A stretch of 39,899 nucleotides of DNA from an uncultured Blautia sp. GTDB lineage: Bacteria; Bacillota; Clostridia; Lachnospirales; Lachnospiraceae. Below are positions 39,828 to 39,899 of the stretch, piece after piece. The notes under the pieces are model-generated. The model was given only the letters and a program-made list of their open reading frames with translations. It had not been told where the DNA came from and did not search any database. Position numbers and translations under genes: made by a program. The stretch's first letter is position 1. Every line of letters starts with the position of its first letter. The stretch spans positions 1 to 39,899 of the forward strand of contig CAKRMK010000033.1 of assembly GCA_934364795.1 (NCBI GenBank). Reading direction: 5' to 3'.

Positions 39828-39899
39828 TGCGGAAGATGGGACTTGAACCCACACAAGCGCAATGCTTACAAGATCCTTAGTCTTGCTCGTCTGCCAGTT
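39828..39899 (-). tRNA. tRNA-Leu (AAG), second copy, truncated by the window edge
   Basis: The 72 visible nucleotides are identical to the corresponding part of the copy at 39676-39760, including the anticodon arm. The 5' 13 nt (acceptor 5' strand and start of the D arm) lie beyond the window. Confidence 0.92.

Overview
The window is a chromosomal segment of a low-to-mid GC, spore-forming, Gram-positive anaerobe. It is most likely a member of the Lachnospiraceae (Blautia-like); this is inferred from protein sequences and gene mix, not from a database search. Supporting evidence includes strong AGGAGG-type ribosome binding sites with frequent GTG/TTG starts, the secG-rnr-smpB and pyrH-frr-uppS-cdsA-dxr-rseP clusters, a SleC-type spore cortex-lytic enzyme, YesM/YesN two-component systems and an Mgl-type sugar ABC transporter.

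Layout. 1-950: end of an unidentified gene, tRNA-Trp(CCA) with a terminator, a decayed DUF1638 gene and a 74-bp hairpin repeat. 958-2386: two paralogous secreted Ig-like proteins (minus). 2463-8446: an ABC-2 exporter (ATPase plus two permeases, minus) divergent from a NarL-type two-component pair and an NTF2-like/LytTR regulator (plus), resembling the LnrJK-LMN type of antibiotic-responsive exporter module. 8576-10343: degV, convergent with a PdaA-like deacetylase. 10399-10722: a gap of about 530 bp holding a consensus promoter, degenerate repeats and a terminator, all on the minus strand; this is a candidate repeat-containing sRNA or attenuated leader. 10928-17772: Xaa-Pro peptidase, ACT-domain protein, enolase with a structured leader that hides its ribosome binding site, secG, rnr, smpB and a hotdog thioesterase. 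17996-19025: wreck of a YesM/YesN two-component locus. 19167-25632: a lipoprotein, then ribosome recycling, isoprenoid and envelope-lipid genes ending in a terminator. 25774-30370: sleC (minus), a secreted metallo-beta-lactamase-fold protein with a Cys-rich tail, and a large RelA/SpoT-synthetase-like fusion protein. 30643-38238: mglB-mglA-mglC followed by a lipoprotein/YesM/YesN three-component sugar-sensing cassette. 38494-39899: alpha/beta hydrolase, a second candidate sRNA with consensus promoter and terminator, and two tandem identical tRNA-Leu(AAG) genes on the minus strand, the last cut by the window edge.

How the parts work together. The divergent exporter/two-component block is probably a self-contained envelope-stress or antibiotic response unit, with an inverted repeat just upstream of the exporter promoter as candidate operator. 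The sugar block is probably a sense-and-import circuit in which the lipoprotein and kinase detect an extracellular sugar and the AraC-type regulator activates mglBAC. The central clusters are housekeeping.

Most worth following up: the minus-strand repeat RNA upstream of the deacetylase, the RelA/SpoT fusion lacking the usual guanine-stacking motif, the enolase leader, the small consensus-promoter RNA at 39.4 kb, and a dispersed hairpin repeat family.
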